A DNA stretch of 30,733 bases, taken from IMG/VR virus record IMGVR_UViG_3300023297_000059, positions 1-30,733 of that record; one strand, 5' to 3'. Below the pieces are notes generated by a model. That model did not search any database, was not told the DNA's origin, and saw nothing but the letters and a program-made list of their open reading frames with translations. The position numbers and the translations under genes are program-made. Source of the DNA: a virus. Positions 20,917-28,759 of this stretch are shown one piece after another; the first letter of the stretch is position 1, and each line of letters begins with the position of its first letter.

Positions 20917-22998
20917 ATGCCTACAAGCTTAGATCTACAGAGAGACTATAACGACTACTATACTTATGGGATCAACAGTTGGCAGCCGTGCCATACTGAG
21001 ATGAACACAGACATCGAATATTATCTTGGCAGGCAATTTACCGATAGCGAGCTATCCGACCTATCTGAAGAGGGAAGGCAGGCATACATCTATAACTATT
21101 GTCAGCGCAACGTGCATCTGATGTTAGGCCATCAAATGATGAACCGCAAAGGTTTAGGGGTTCAGGCAGTAGAAGGCAGTGACGAGCAGACAGCAGATAT
21201 TTTTGACAAGCTCATGTCTTCAGCAGCTACTAACGGCAGCTTTTATAATGTATTCACGGATTGCTTTGAAGATGAACTCATTACAGGTTTTGGCTTGTGT
21301 TCAATGTGGATAGATTACAAAGATGATATTGTCAATGGCGATGCAAGAATACGATGTGATCCCTTTCAAACCATAATGATAGATCCAAAATTTACGCAAA
21401 TAAACCTTGAGGATTGCGGTTTTATACTTAGGCGTAACTTTGTTAACGAGGAAGAGCTTAAAGGATTACAGCCAAGCATAAAGGTCAAAGAGTTTAAGTC
21501 AGGCGTACCAGACCAGAAATTTAATTATATGAGCTTGTCGCGTAATAACTCAGGGCAAAAGATATATGCTTATGATGAAATGTGGACACGCTCAACCAAG
21601 AAGGCATCAATAGTAATTGATAGAGTCAATGGCGATGCTAAACGATGGTTAGGCAGTGATGAGGATTTACAGCGTAAACTAGCCTCTAACATGTTTTTAA
21701 TGGAAACAAAAGTCAACATGCCTAGCGTTAAGTATACCTCTTTTGTAGGCATGGAGCAAGTATATTATGGCGATGAGCTTAGCGGTATTGACGATTATCC
21801 TTTCGTACCTTTCTTGGGTGTATACAAGCCTCAATATGAGAACTTCAAATACAAACTTCATGGCATTATAAGACCTACTAGAGACCCCCAAGACAACTAC
21901 AATAAGGTACGTAGCAAACAAGATGATATCTTAAGATCAATGCTATACTCATCATGGCTAGTTGAAGAAGGGGCATTAAAGAACGCCGAGGATGCCTTTA
22001 AAGCTGGTACTGGTCAAGTATTAGTACTTAAAAAGGGTGCTAGTATTAACTCTGTGCATCAGATACCGCACAGAGACCTACCCCAGGGTTTGCCATATAT
22101 GACCGAGCAGCTAGGAAAGGATATCTTACAGCTACCTGGCTTAAACGAAGAATCACTAGGAGTCGCTGAAGGTGGTAACACAGATATTAGTGCAAAGCTA
22201 GGACAGCAACGAGCTTCTAGCGGAGCAATAACAACACAAAAGTATTATAATAACCTTGATATCTCAATGACTTTAGTAGGTCGTAAATTGCTTAGGATGT
22301 TTCAGGTTAATTATGATGCCGAAAAGATAAAGCGTATTACAGATATGGATCCTACCGAGGAGTTTTTTGATAGGGATTTTGGCAAGTATGATGCAGTAGT
22401 CAAGCGACAAGATCTAACAGATACTCAAAGAGAGCATACATTTAGCCAAGCACTACAGATGAAGCAAATAATCGGCGAAGAGTTCCCCACAAGTGTAGTT
22501 ATAGATACGATGCCGATATCAGGTATAACAAATGTAAGGGAGGCGTATGAGCAGCAAGCACAGCAAAAAGCAGAGCAAGCCAAAGGAGTACAAGAGCAAG
22601 AAGAAATTAATAAGAGACTTATTAATGCCGAGATCGTTCACAAACTTTCCCTGGCAGAGCAACAGCGTGAGACTGCGGTATCTCGTCAGGCGTTGGCTAT
22701 CCAACATCTTGCGAACAGTGAAGCGGATCATGCTAAAGCTACGTTAGATAACATCAAATCGGTAAAAGAAATCGAGAACATGAAGCAAGACCAGTTGATC
22801 AAGGTAATGGACTTCATCATGACATTGCAAGAACAATCAAGGATGAACGCTAAACTAGACGTCAAAGAGACTAGCAAGCAGAGCGAGGAAGATATGATGG
22901 CAACTAACCAGATGAACAAGCAAGGGCAAGATCCCGCAGAACAGGCACAACAAATGGGGCAGCTATCAAGTTTAGCACAGCCTAACCAAGGACAATGA
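20917..22998 (+). CDS. Portal protein, P22-like
   Basis: 693 residues, the size of P22-type portals. Characteristic segments include YNYCQRNVHLMLGHQMMNRK near the N-terminus, IRCDPFQTIMIDPKF and PTRDPQDNYNKVRSKQDDIL in the middle, and a long Gln/Glu-rich C-terminal coiled coil (EQQAQQKAEQAKGVQEQEEI) that may form the barrel. It makes the dodecameric channel for DNA entry and exit. It follows terL directly. Confidence 0.88.
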   Translation: MPTSLDLQRDYNDYYTYGINSWQPCHTEMNTDIEYYLGRQFTDSELSDLSEEGRQAYIYNYCQRNVHLMLGHQMMNRKGLGVQAVEGSDEQTADIFDKLMSSAATNGSFYNVFTDCFEDELITGFGLCSMWIDYKDDIVNGDARIRCDPFQTIMIDPKFTQINLEDCGFILRRNFVNEEELKGLQPSIKVKEFKSGVPDQKFNYMSLSRNNSGQKIYAYDEMWTRSTKKASIVIDRVNGDAKRWLGSDEDLQRKLASNMFLMETKVNMPSVKYTSFVGMEQVYYGDELSGIDDYPFVPFLGVYKPQYENFKYKLHGIIRPTRDPQDNYNKVRSKQDDILRSMLYSSWLVEEGALKNAEDAFKAGTGQVLVLKKGASINSVHQIPHRDLPQGLPYMTEQLGKDILQLPGLNEESLGVAEGGNTDISAKLGQQRASSGAITTQKYYNNLDISMTLVGRKLLRMFQVNYDAEKIKRITDMDPTEEFFDRDFGKYDAVVKRQDLTDTQREHTFSQALQMKQIIGEEFPTSVVIDTMPISGITNVREAYEQQAQQKAEQAKGVQEQEEINKRLINAEIVHKLSLAEQQRETAVSRQALAIQHLANSEADHAKATLDNIKSVKEIENMKQDQLIKVMDFIMTLQEQSRMNAKLDVKETSKQSEEDMMATNQMNKQGQDPAEQAQQMGQLSSLAQPNQGQ

Positions 22999-23000
22999 TA

Positions 23001-23297
23001 ATGAGCGAAGAGACCAAGAGAATAGAATCAGATGAGATAGTTGAATTTATGTCGGAACTGCTCCACGAAGAATGGGTACGTTGGGCAGAGCATTTAATGG
23101 AACATGAGAACCTGAGCGAAGAACGCATTGACAAATGGCAAGAATTTTTATGTGACTACGATTTATTATCTGAAGGAGCAAAGAACATAGACAGGGAACA
23201 CGCACAGAGCATGTTTATAATGATTGTTAACAAGTTCCCCGAGTTGGTAAATGCGTTAGTGCTTAAAGACAAAGAAGAGGATGTAAAGGATGCCTGA
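23001..23297 (+). CDS. Hypothetical phage protein after the portal
   Basis: 98 residues from ATG 23001, where AAGGA is 8 nt upstream; an ATG at 22995 is only 2 nt from it. The pattern HEEWVRWAEHLMEHENLSEE, DKWQEFLCDYDLL and NIDREHAQSMF is common in small phage proteins of unknown role encoded among structural genes. It is acidic and helical. Its 3' end overlaps the tiny membrane gene by 8 nt. Confidence 0.65.
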   Translation: MSEETKRIESDEIVEFMSELLHEEWVRWAEHLMEHENLSEERIDKWQEFLCDYDLLSEGAKNIDREHAQSMFIMIVNKFPELVNALVLKDKEEDVKDA

Positions 23298-23361
23298 GGC
23301 TATTCTTATTTTTGCATGTTTAGGATTATTAGTATGGGCTTTATGTAAGGCAGTTAAATAA
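23290..23361 (+). CDS. 23-residue membrane peptide in the head module
   Basis: ATG 23290 overlaps the upstream gene by 8 nt, with GTAAAGGA just before it, and the TAA overlaps the next ATG (TAATG at 23359-23363). The product begins MPEAILIFACLGLLVWALCK and ends AVK. It is a single hydrophobic helix. The double overlap is strong support for expression. The function is unknown; placement between portal and scaffold genes is unusual. Confidence 0.6.
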   Translation: MPEAILIFACLGLLVWALCKAVK

Positions 23362-23780
23362 TGGTTGGAATATTAATACAGAAGGGTTCATCGGCAGAGA
23401 AAGAAGTAGAAGAGCTTTCAAGAATAGAAGCCGAGAAGATGGCTAAAGATGGTGTTGAGAAGATTGCGGAAATGTACTGGAAGAAATTTAGTATCAATGA
23501 ATTTTGGGTAGCGTTCTACGGTAAGCAGGATAGGATTAGCAATAAGATAAACATAGCAACACGCATGTACACAGCAAAGACCAAGCCTAAAACCAGAATG
23601 ATGGGTTGCCAACTATGGCATTTTATCATGTCAGCAGGCGTTAAAGAACTAGAGTGGATACTACCCCTAGAGGATAGAGACCAGACAAAGAGTTACACAA
23701 AAGGAAATTCGCTAATACGAAGATCCTTGTATGAGACAGAGAAGTTACTAGGTATGCCAATAACAAGCAGACCTAGGTAA
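23361..23780 (+). CDS. Hypothetical protein of the head module
   Basis: 139 residues starting in TAATG overlap with the membrane peptide. The N-terminus is a charged helix (KEVEELSRIEAEKMAKDGVE). The middle, FWVAFYGKQDRISNKINIAT, then RMMGCQLWHFIMSAG, is aromatic and compact. No family is recognised; head-gene context suggests an assembly or internal virion protein. Confidence 0.65.
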   Translation: MVGILIQKGSSAEKEVEELSRIEAEKMAKDGVEKIAEMYWKKFSINEFWVAFYGKQDRISNKINIATRMYTAKTKPKTRMMGCQLWHFIMSAGVKELEWILPLEDRDQTKSYTKGNSLIRRSLYETEKLLGMPITSRPR

Positions 23781-23861
23781 GTAATTAATTATTAGGAGTC
23801 GCTCCCTTATATACCTTGACTATTCAAGTGTATGAAACGCGTTACAAATAGGAGTCATGAA

Positions 23862-24536
23862 ATGACAGGTGAAACAGGTGAAGGCGTTACAGTAGAGCCA
23901 GTCGCTACGGTTCAAGAAGATAACAGTAACATAAGCCAGGAAGAGAACAGCGAAAAGAGTTCTACAGAAATCAACTTAGGTCGTATGCGTGAGAAATACG
24001 AAGGGGAAATTGCAGCTAAGAATCAGCAGTTAGCAAATCAACAGATACAGTTGAACACGATTTATAGCCAACAGAACACCCAGCCCAAGGTTGAAGAGAA
24101 GAATTTTTTCACTGGTAAAGACGGTGCTGACGTACCTACTTATGACGATCTAAAAGAATTTGAGGCAGACATTGAAAAAGGTTATGCCAAACATAATGAT
24201 CAGATTAGGAAAGATTCGCTATCTTTAAAGTATCCTAATTATGTTGCTATAGTTGAAAAATATGAGAACGAAGTACCCACGGCAATAGTTAACGCAATAA
24301 AGAAGTCAGGAGACCTAGAGGCAGCAGTACAGGCTTGCATGGCAACACCAGGCTATATTAATGATAAGGCAAATAAGACTATGCATCCTAACGCTCAAAA
24401 GGCATTAGATAACATTAATAAGCCAAAGTCGCCATCCTCATTATCATCTAGTGGTTTAGTTAGTAAAAACTCTAAATTCATGAATATGAGCAGGTCAGAC
24501 CGTGCTACATTGCGAGAGAAGTTTTGTCGAGGGTAA
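23862..24536 (+). CDS. Capsid scaffold-like protein
   Basis: 224 residues from ATG 23862 (AGGAG upstream; the in-frame ATG at 23832 lacks a site). The N-terminus is acidic and disordered (QEENSEKSSTEINLG). A coiled coil follows (MREKYEGEIAAKNQQLANQQ), then a helical middle, and a Ser-rich, basic C-terminus ending LREKFCRG. Composition, length and position immediately before the major capsid gene fit an internal scaffolding protein that is lost on maturation. The assignment is by context. Confidence 0.65.
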   Translation: MTGETGEGVTVEPVATVQEDNSNISQEENSEKSSTEINLGRMREKYEGEIAAKNQQLANQQIQLNTIYSQQNTQPKVEEKNFFTGKDGADVPTYDDLKEFEADIEKGYAKHNDQIRKDSLSLKYPNYVAIVEKYENEVPTAIVNAIKKSGDLEAAVQACMATPGYINDKANKTMHPNAQKALDNINKPKSPSSLSSSGLVSKNSKFMNMSRSDRATLREKFCRG

Positions 24537-24555
24537 AACCAAAAAGAGGTTTTAA

Positions 24556-25542
24556 ATGGGAAATATTACAAGTACCGGTGAAGTTGCTGATGCAATAGGC
24601 GTATGGTATTCACCATCGCTTTTAGATGTAGCAGTATCTAAGTTGATACATATGCAATTCGGCATGAAGAAAAGTCTACCACAAGGGCATGGCTTTAAGA
24701 TACGTTTTGGACGTTTTGAGGAATTAGACGAAGCTACAGCAGCTTTATCAGAGACCACAGATCCAGACGGGCAAACAATGGTTGTGACACGTATGGATGC
24801 TATACTTGAAGAGTATGGTGACGTTGTTATAATTACTGATGCGGTTAAAATGACTGTTAGCGATCCTGTTTTGAATCAAACAAACAAGCGTTTGGGTGAG
24901 CAAATGGGTAGAACTCTCGATACTCTAACCTTAGATGCTTTAGTTGCGACAGGTTCCGTTTACCAATGTCAATACGGTGGAAACGGTAATGCAATCACAG
25001 AATACACCCAAGAAGACGGTGACGAAATTATTGATACCTTACTTAATGTTGATGCAGAGATGTTCACACCAGTAGTTGAAGGTACAAATAAATTTGGAAC
25101 AAGTCCTTTAGATGAAAGTTATTGTACAATGGCACACACTAAGTTGTACAAAGACTTAAAAAAAGTATCTTCATGGGTACCAAAGAATCAGTATCCTAAC
25201 CAGTCAAAATTCTATATTGGCGAGCGTGGATATACTGATAACAACAGATGGTGTCTTACCTCCAAAGGTTCAGTTGATACAAGTGGTGGATATGATATCT
25301 ATGACTTTATCACTACTGGTGTAGATGCATACGGTGTTGTTGACATGGAAGGGGAAGGATTTAACGAGCAAGGTATGGACGGAAACGGAAACATCATGCC
25401 AGCCCAAACAATCTATACAGCCCCAGGCGGTGCAAGCGATAGACTAAACAGAAAGCATAGTCTAGGATGGAAAGCTTACCATGCATGTAGAATCCTTAAT
25501 GACAATTGGCTCCTTCGTGGTCGTTGTTCATTAGCAGCATAA
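24556..25542 (+). CDS. Major capsid protein, N4-gp56-like
   Basis: 328 residues. Features of the N4-gp56 type are visible: an early GHGFKIRFGRFEELDEAT, then MDAILEEYGDVVIITDAVKM, then LGEQMGRTLDTLTLDALV. It ends with RKHSLGWKAYHACRILND. This protein forms the HK97-fold shell. It follows the scaffold-like gene and precedes a second abundant-looking structural gene with a strong AAGGAGG site. Confidence 0.82.
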   Translation: MGNITSTGEVADAIGVWYSPSLLDVAVSKLIHMQFGMKKSLPQGHGFKIRFGRFEELDEATAALSETTDPDGQTMVVTRMDAILEEYGDVVIITDAVKMTVSDPVLNQTNKRLGEQMGRTLDTLTLDALVATGSVYQCQYGGNGNAITEYTQEDGDEIIDTLLNVDAEMFTPVVEGTNKFGTSPLDESYCTMAHTKLYKDLKKVSSWVPKNQYPNQSKFYIGERGYTDNNRWCLTSKGSVDTSGGYDIYDFITTGVDAYGVVDMEGEGFNEQGMDGNGNIMPAQTIYTAPGGASDRLNRKHSLGWKAYHACRILNDNWLLRGRCSLAA

Positions 25543-25555
25543 GGAGGTAATTATT

Positions 25556-26209
25556 ATGCAGAAGATACAATTTATGGTGGAATCGGCAGGAACAGCCGAG
25601 AACTTTGAGTTTGGCTATGAAGCGACTCATATTAAGGTAACAAACCTTACACAATACGCAACAGATACTAAGATTGTTGCGAGTGAATTTTGGAGAGGTC
25701 AGACTGATGATTACTCTTACAACACCTTAGGTGCTGTAGCAGCGATCAACAAATCTATCTCGACAAGCTCTGGTTTTAAAAGAGTAGCCTACGATCAAGA
25801 TAATATTACTGGTGCTCCTACAACTATCAATGATGTCACCGATGCTAGCCCTGCGGTTGCTACTACTACAGCAGCTCATGGTTATACAACAGGCGATAAA
25901 GTTCGTATACGTAGTGTAGTTGGTGATATGGGTACAACTCTACTTAATGATAATGTTTATGTTATTACAGTTTTAACATCGACAACATTCTCATTACAAG
26001 CCCCTCGTGGCGGTGCTAACATAGATACAACAGGTTTGGTTTATACTTCAGGTGGTCAAGCATATAATATTACTGAAGCAGTCGACAATACCAATAAGAT
26101 TAAATACACTTTTGGTACTAATGTCATGGGTGCAAACAGCGATATTCTTATGATTGAAGCGGAAGTTTGTGACGTTTGGGATAACCTAGGCGATGCAGCA
26201 GATTTCTAA
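25556..26209 (+). CDS. Virion protein with FCCH-like domain, after the capsid gene
   Basis: 217 residues with a full AAGGAGG. Residues about 98-167 show AAHGYTTGDKVRIRSVVGDM, STTFSLQ and TTGLVYTSGG, the same FCCH-like beta domain as in the protein at 1324-1878. The flanks are beta-rich. Position and strong ribosome site suggest an abundant capsid decoration or auxiliary protein. The hairpin at 26222-26245 follows. Confidence 0.7.
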   Translation: MQKIQFMVESAGTAENFEFGYEATHIKVTNLTQYATDTKIVASEFWRGQTDDYSYNTLGAVAAINKSISTSSGFKRVAYDQDNITGAPTTINDVTDASPAVATTTAAHGYTTGDKVRIRSVVGDMGTTLLNDNVYVITVLTSTTFSLQAPRGGANIDTTGLVYTSGGQAYNITEAVDNTNKIKYTFGTNVMGANSDILMIEAEVCDVWDNLGDAADF

Positions 26210-26221
26210 TAATAGATTTAT

Positions 26222-26245
26222 AGGGAGTAGCGAAAGCTATTCCCT
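26222..26245 (+). terminator. GNRA-loop hairpin after the capsid pair
   Basis: AGGGAGTAGC and GCTATTCCCT form ten pairs (one G-U) around GAAA. Only TATTAAC follows, so it is probably a partial terminator or 3'-end protector separating highly expressed capsid genes from connectors. Confidence 0.6.
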
Positions 26246-26265
26246 TATTAACAAAAGGATATATT

Positions 26266-26658
26266 ATGGCAGTAGAAAAGCCAAGGATAGCAGGAAAGAA
26301 AATTGAAGTAGGACAAGCTTTAGCCTCTAAGAGAGCTAAACGAAGAGAAGGATACGTAAAAGAAAACGATCCTCATTACTTACCTGAAGGTTGGGAAGAT
26401 GATTTAATTGAGGCTACATTTCGTTTCCCAGAGTGCGAAGGCGGTTTATATACAGCAACACCATTAGGATACTTATTAAATATAAGAGACGGTGACACTG
26501 TTCAAGTTCCTAGAGTAATTGTTAAACTCATTAATGCTGAGTGTAAAATATGGAAGCGTGACAGGGTTCAAAAAGATCCTGCACAACCTTCAAGATGGGC
26601 GAAGAGCAAAAGTAAATTTAAGCGTAGATGTTATTTTGAGATACTAGGAGCTATCTAA
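26266..26658 (+). CDS. Hypothetical structural-module protein
   Basis: 130 residues with AAAAGGA upstream. It is basic at both ends (KKIEVGQALASKRAKRREGY; KSKSKFKRRCYF). The middle, SVQ-type strands around TPLGYLLNIRDGDTVQVPRV, suggests a small beta fold. The stop overlaps the connector gene (TAATG). By position it may be a head-completion protein; no family is recognised. Confidence 0.6.
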   Translation: MAVEKPRIAGKKIEVGQALASKRAKRREGYVKENDPHYLPEGWEDDLIEATFRFPECEGGLYTATPLGYLLNIRDGDTVQVPRVIVKLINAECKIWKRDRVQKDPAQPSRWAKSKSKFKRRCYFEILGAI

Positions 26659-27293
26659 TGGCACTTGGTTTATGGACACTAGGCTATATAAGGGATGCAA
26701 CAAGGCGTTATGCCAAGTTAAAAGATTCGGTAGCTTTTACAGATGCTAATCTTGACAGAGCTATCAATCAATTTTACATGTTACGTTTTGTTCTTGATGT
26801 GAAGCCTATGGAGTTGCAAGACACATGGACATTTTCAACGGTTGCTGCAACTGATACAGAAACTATTGATGATGATACTATAGTTAGCATAAAAGATTAT
26901 GGTACTGTAGATGGATATGATCTTAAGATATTCTTTGATTACAAGGTATGGCAAGAGATATGGACACCTACAGCAACAGTAGCAAATAACAGACCATATC
27001 AGGCTTTATTTTATGGTGGTGAGCTTATAATGAGGCCAACACCTGATGCGGTATATAGCGTTATTATCCCTGCATGGGTAAGACCACTAGAGTTAGTTAA
27101 TGTTGATGATACTCCAAGCCGTGAAGAATGGGGCGAGGCGATAGCCTGTGGAACAGCTAGAAATCTTGCGGGTCAATTTGGTGATGAGAAGCGTTATGCT
27201 TTTTTAACTGGAATCTACGAAGACCAAATAGCTAAGATACAGGGCAAGGCATTAGAACAACATGCTGTTAAGAGAATAACGCCTAGATGGTAA
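26658..27293 (+). CDS. Head-tail connector / adaptor protein
   Basis: 211 residues. The N-terminal helices FTDANLDRAINQFYMLRFVL precede a beta-rich middle and a helical end (GEAIACGTARNLAGQFGDEK, then YEDQIAKIQGKALEQHA). This arrangement is typical of ring-forming adaptors that bind the portal (P22 gp4 and gp6-like). It lies downstream of capsid genes as expected. The family call is by pattern and context. Confidence 0.65.
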   Translation: MALGLWTLGYIRDATRRYAKLKDSVAFTDANLDRAINQFYMLRFVLDVKPMELQDTWTFSTVAATDTETIDDDTIVSIKDYGTVDGYDLKIFFDYKVWQEIWTPTATVANNRPYQALFYGGELIMRPTPDAVYSVIIPAWVRPLELVNVDDTPSREEWGEAIACGTARNLAGQFGDEKRYAFLTGIYEDQIAKIQGKALEQHAVKRITPRW

Positions 27294-27318
27294 ATATAAA
27301 TAACTAAGGAGTAGTGAT

Positions 27319-27828
27319 ATGGCATGGGTGGCTGCACAGCCAGCAGGAAGTACAACACTTCCCAATGGTGCTGAATATATTAGAAATAACAACTCTGCTG
27401 TACAGGTTGTTTTAACTGCTGCGAGATTGGCAGCAGGTACGGTTATACCTAGTATTTTCGTTACTGGTGGAGTAGTTAAGTCATGGTTTTATAGTGCCAC
27501 AGCCCCTACTAATTGGACGGAAGTTGCATTATTAGGAGACACATTACTAGCTATAAAAGGTGGAACTACTTACACGACAGGTGGTGCTACAGCAGGAACA
27601 TGGACACAGCCAGACCATAAGCTGCTAACTGCTGAAATGCCTAAGCATGCACATGAGTACGGAGCATATACAGACATGACAGCAGGGTCAGGAAGTCGTA
27701 TATCTTTATCATTAGTAGGAGTATTAACAGCTAGAAAGTCTACGGAGGTGGGAGCTGATGGGAATCATCACCACGGCGACACGTATCGTCCAGCAGCGAG
27801 AGTTGGTTTAGTCTGTTCATTAAACTAG
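27319..27828 (+). CDS. Tail collar-domain fibre protein
   Basis: 169 residues with AAGGAG before the ATG. The C-terminal half is a phage tail-collar type head: EMPKHAHEYG (His110, His112), NHHHGDTYRPAARVGLVCSL (His150-152) at the end. Histidine pairs of this type bind metal ions in T4 gp12-like tips. The N-terminal part is short, so the fibre is stubby or attaches to another protein. It is separated from the other fibre genes, lying among connector genes. Confidence 0.75.
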   Translation: MAWVAAQPAGSTTLPNGAEYIRNNNSAVQVVLTAARLAAGTVIPSIFVTGGVVKSWFYSATAPTNWTEVALLGDTLLAIKGGTTYTTGGATAGTWTQPDHKLLTAEMPKHAHEYGAYTDMTAGSGSRISLSLVGVLTARKSTEVGADGNHHHGDTYRPAARVGLVCSLN

Positions 27829-27835
27829 GTATAAT

Positions 27836-28069
27836 ATGAAAAGCAAAGAAGAAATACGAACCGAAGAGATAGAGAATAGATATTCCGTTTTATGCAAGAC
27901 ATGTAAATATTGTAGGGATAGGGAAAGACCTGGCCTGGTATCAAAGGAAGAGCCTTATAGATATAAGATATGTTGTAAGCTACCTCCTAGTGTAGACGGT
28001 TTTCCAGTCGTTGCCGAAGATGATTACTGCGGTGAACATAAGTTCTGGGAGGAATCATTAAATGAGTAA
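27836..28069 (+). CDS. Cys-rich small protein 1
   Basis: 77 residues. It has CKTCKYC near residue 20, then ICCKLPP and DDYCGEHKFWEE. The spacing C-x2-C ... C-C-x-x-P-P ... Y/W-C-G is shared with the next protein, so the two are probably paralogues that bind zinc. The ribosome site is weak (AGGT); the 3' end overlaps the next gene by 8 nt. Function unknown. Confidence 0.65.
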   Translation: MKSKEEIRTEEIENRYSVLCKTCKYCRDRERPGLVSKEEPYRYKICCKLPPSVDGFPVVAEDDYCGEHKFWEESLNE

Positions 28070-28376
28070 ATTACAGGATGATGAAACTATGAAAAAAAAG
28101 AATAAAGAACTTGATAAGATGACTAGTGATGTGTCGGTAGAAGCTACTATTGATGTAGGCATAGACAAAGTAGAGGCAGTTACAATTATGCACATGGACG
28201 ATATGAAACTAGTAAAGTCAACAACACCTCAACAATGTAGAACTTGTCGCTTTTATAAAGATCCTTCATGTTGTCTTAATCCTCCAGTATGGCGAGATTA
28301 TAACAAGCGTTATGACTTTGTAAAGACAGTCCCCCATCAATGGTGTGGTCAATGGGAAGTAAGGAATGTTAAGTAA
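28062..28376 (+). CDS. Cys-rich small protein 2
   Basis: 104 residues with GGAGG upstream. A charged N-terminal 65 residues precedes QQCRTCRFYKDPSCCLNPPV and HQWCGQWEV, the same Cys pattern as protein 1. It shares one base with the next gene (TAATG at 28374-28378). It is probably a zinc-binding accessory of the virion module; no enzymatic motif is visible. Confidence 0.65.
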   Translation: MSKLQDDETMKKKNKELDKMTSDVSVEATIDVGIDKVEAVTIMHMDDMKLVKSTTPQQCRTCRFYKDPSCCLNPPVWRDYNKRYDFVKTVPHQWCGQWEVRNVK

Positions 28377-28759
28377 TGGAAGATGTTAAGAGTACCTGTT
28401 TGAAAGAAGATTGCCCACTTTGGAAAGAGTATGGCGAAAAGTGCCCTAACTATATAGAAACTGTATGGATAAATGAAAACAATAGTCAGCCGAAAGTTTT
28501 AGAAGATTGTGCAGTCAAAAGAACGGTAACTATCCTAATGGAGATACATAATCAGATTGCAGGAATAAAGCAATACGCTTCACAGACTAGAACGGTATTG
28601 GATAAACTATCAGAATCTAGCAATGAGTTTATGATCATACAGAGTAGAGAGCAAGAGTCGATAGATAAGAGAACAAGAAACATCGAAGTAGTAACAAAGA
28701 AGTTAGTTAAAAACCTTATTGAAGCTAAAGACTTAGTAAAAAAGGTAGAGGTTAAATAA
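28376..28759 (+). CDS. Cys-motif protein 3 with coiled coil
   Basis: 127 residues. The N-terminus CLKEDCPLWKEYGEKCPNY and LEDCAVKRT provide four to five Cys. The rest is a coiled coil (IHNQIAGIKQYASQTRTVLD onward). The Cys spacing differs from proteins 1 and 2, yet all three are in one coupled row. It overlaps the next gene by one base (TAATG). A role in tail or connector assembly is inferred from position only. Confidence 0.65.
   Translation: MEDVKSTCLKEDCPLWKEYGEKCPNYIETVWINENNSQPKVLEDCAVKRTVTILMEIHNQIAGIKQYASQTRTVLDKLSESSNEFMIIQSREQESIDKRTRNIEVVTKKLVKNLIEAKDLVKKVEVK

Noticed and set aside
23793-23862. Promoter with TTGACT before the scaffold-like gene
   Set aside because: No acceptable -10 at 16-18 nt; CTTGA-ctat-TCAAG is only a small inverted repeat.
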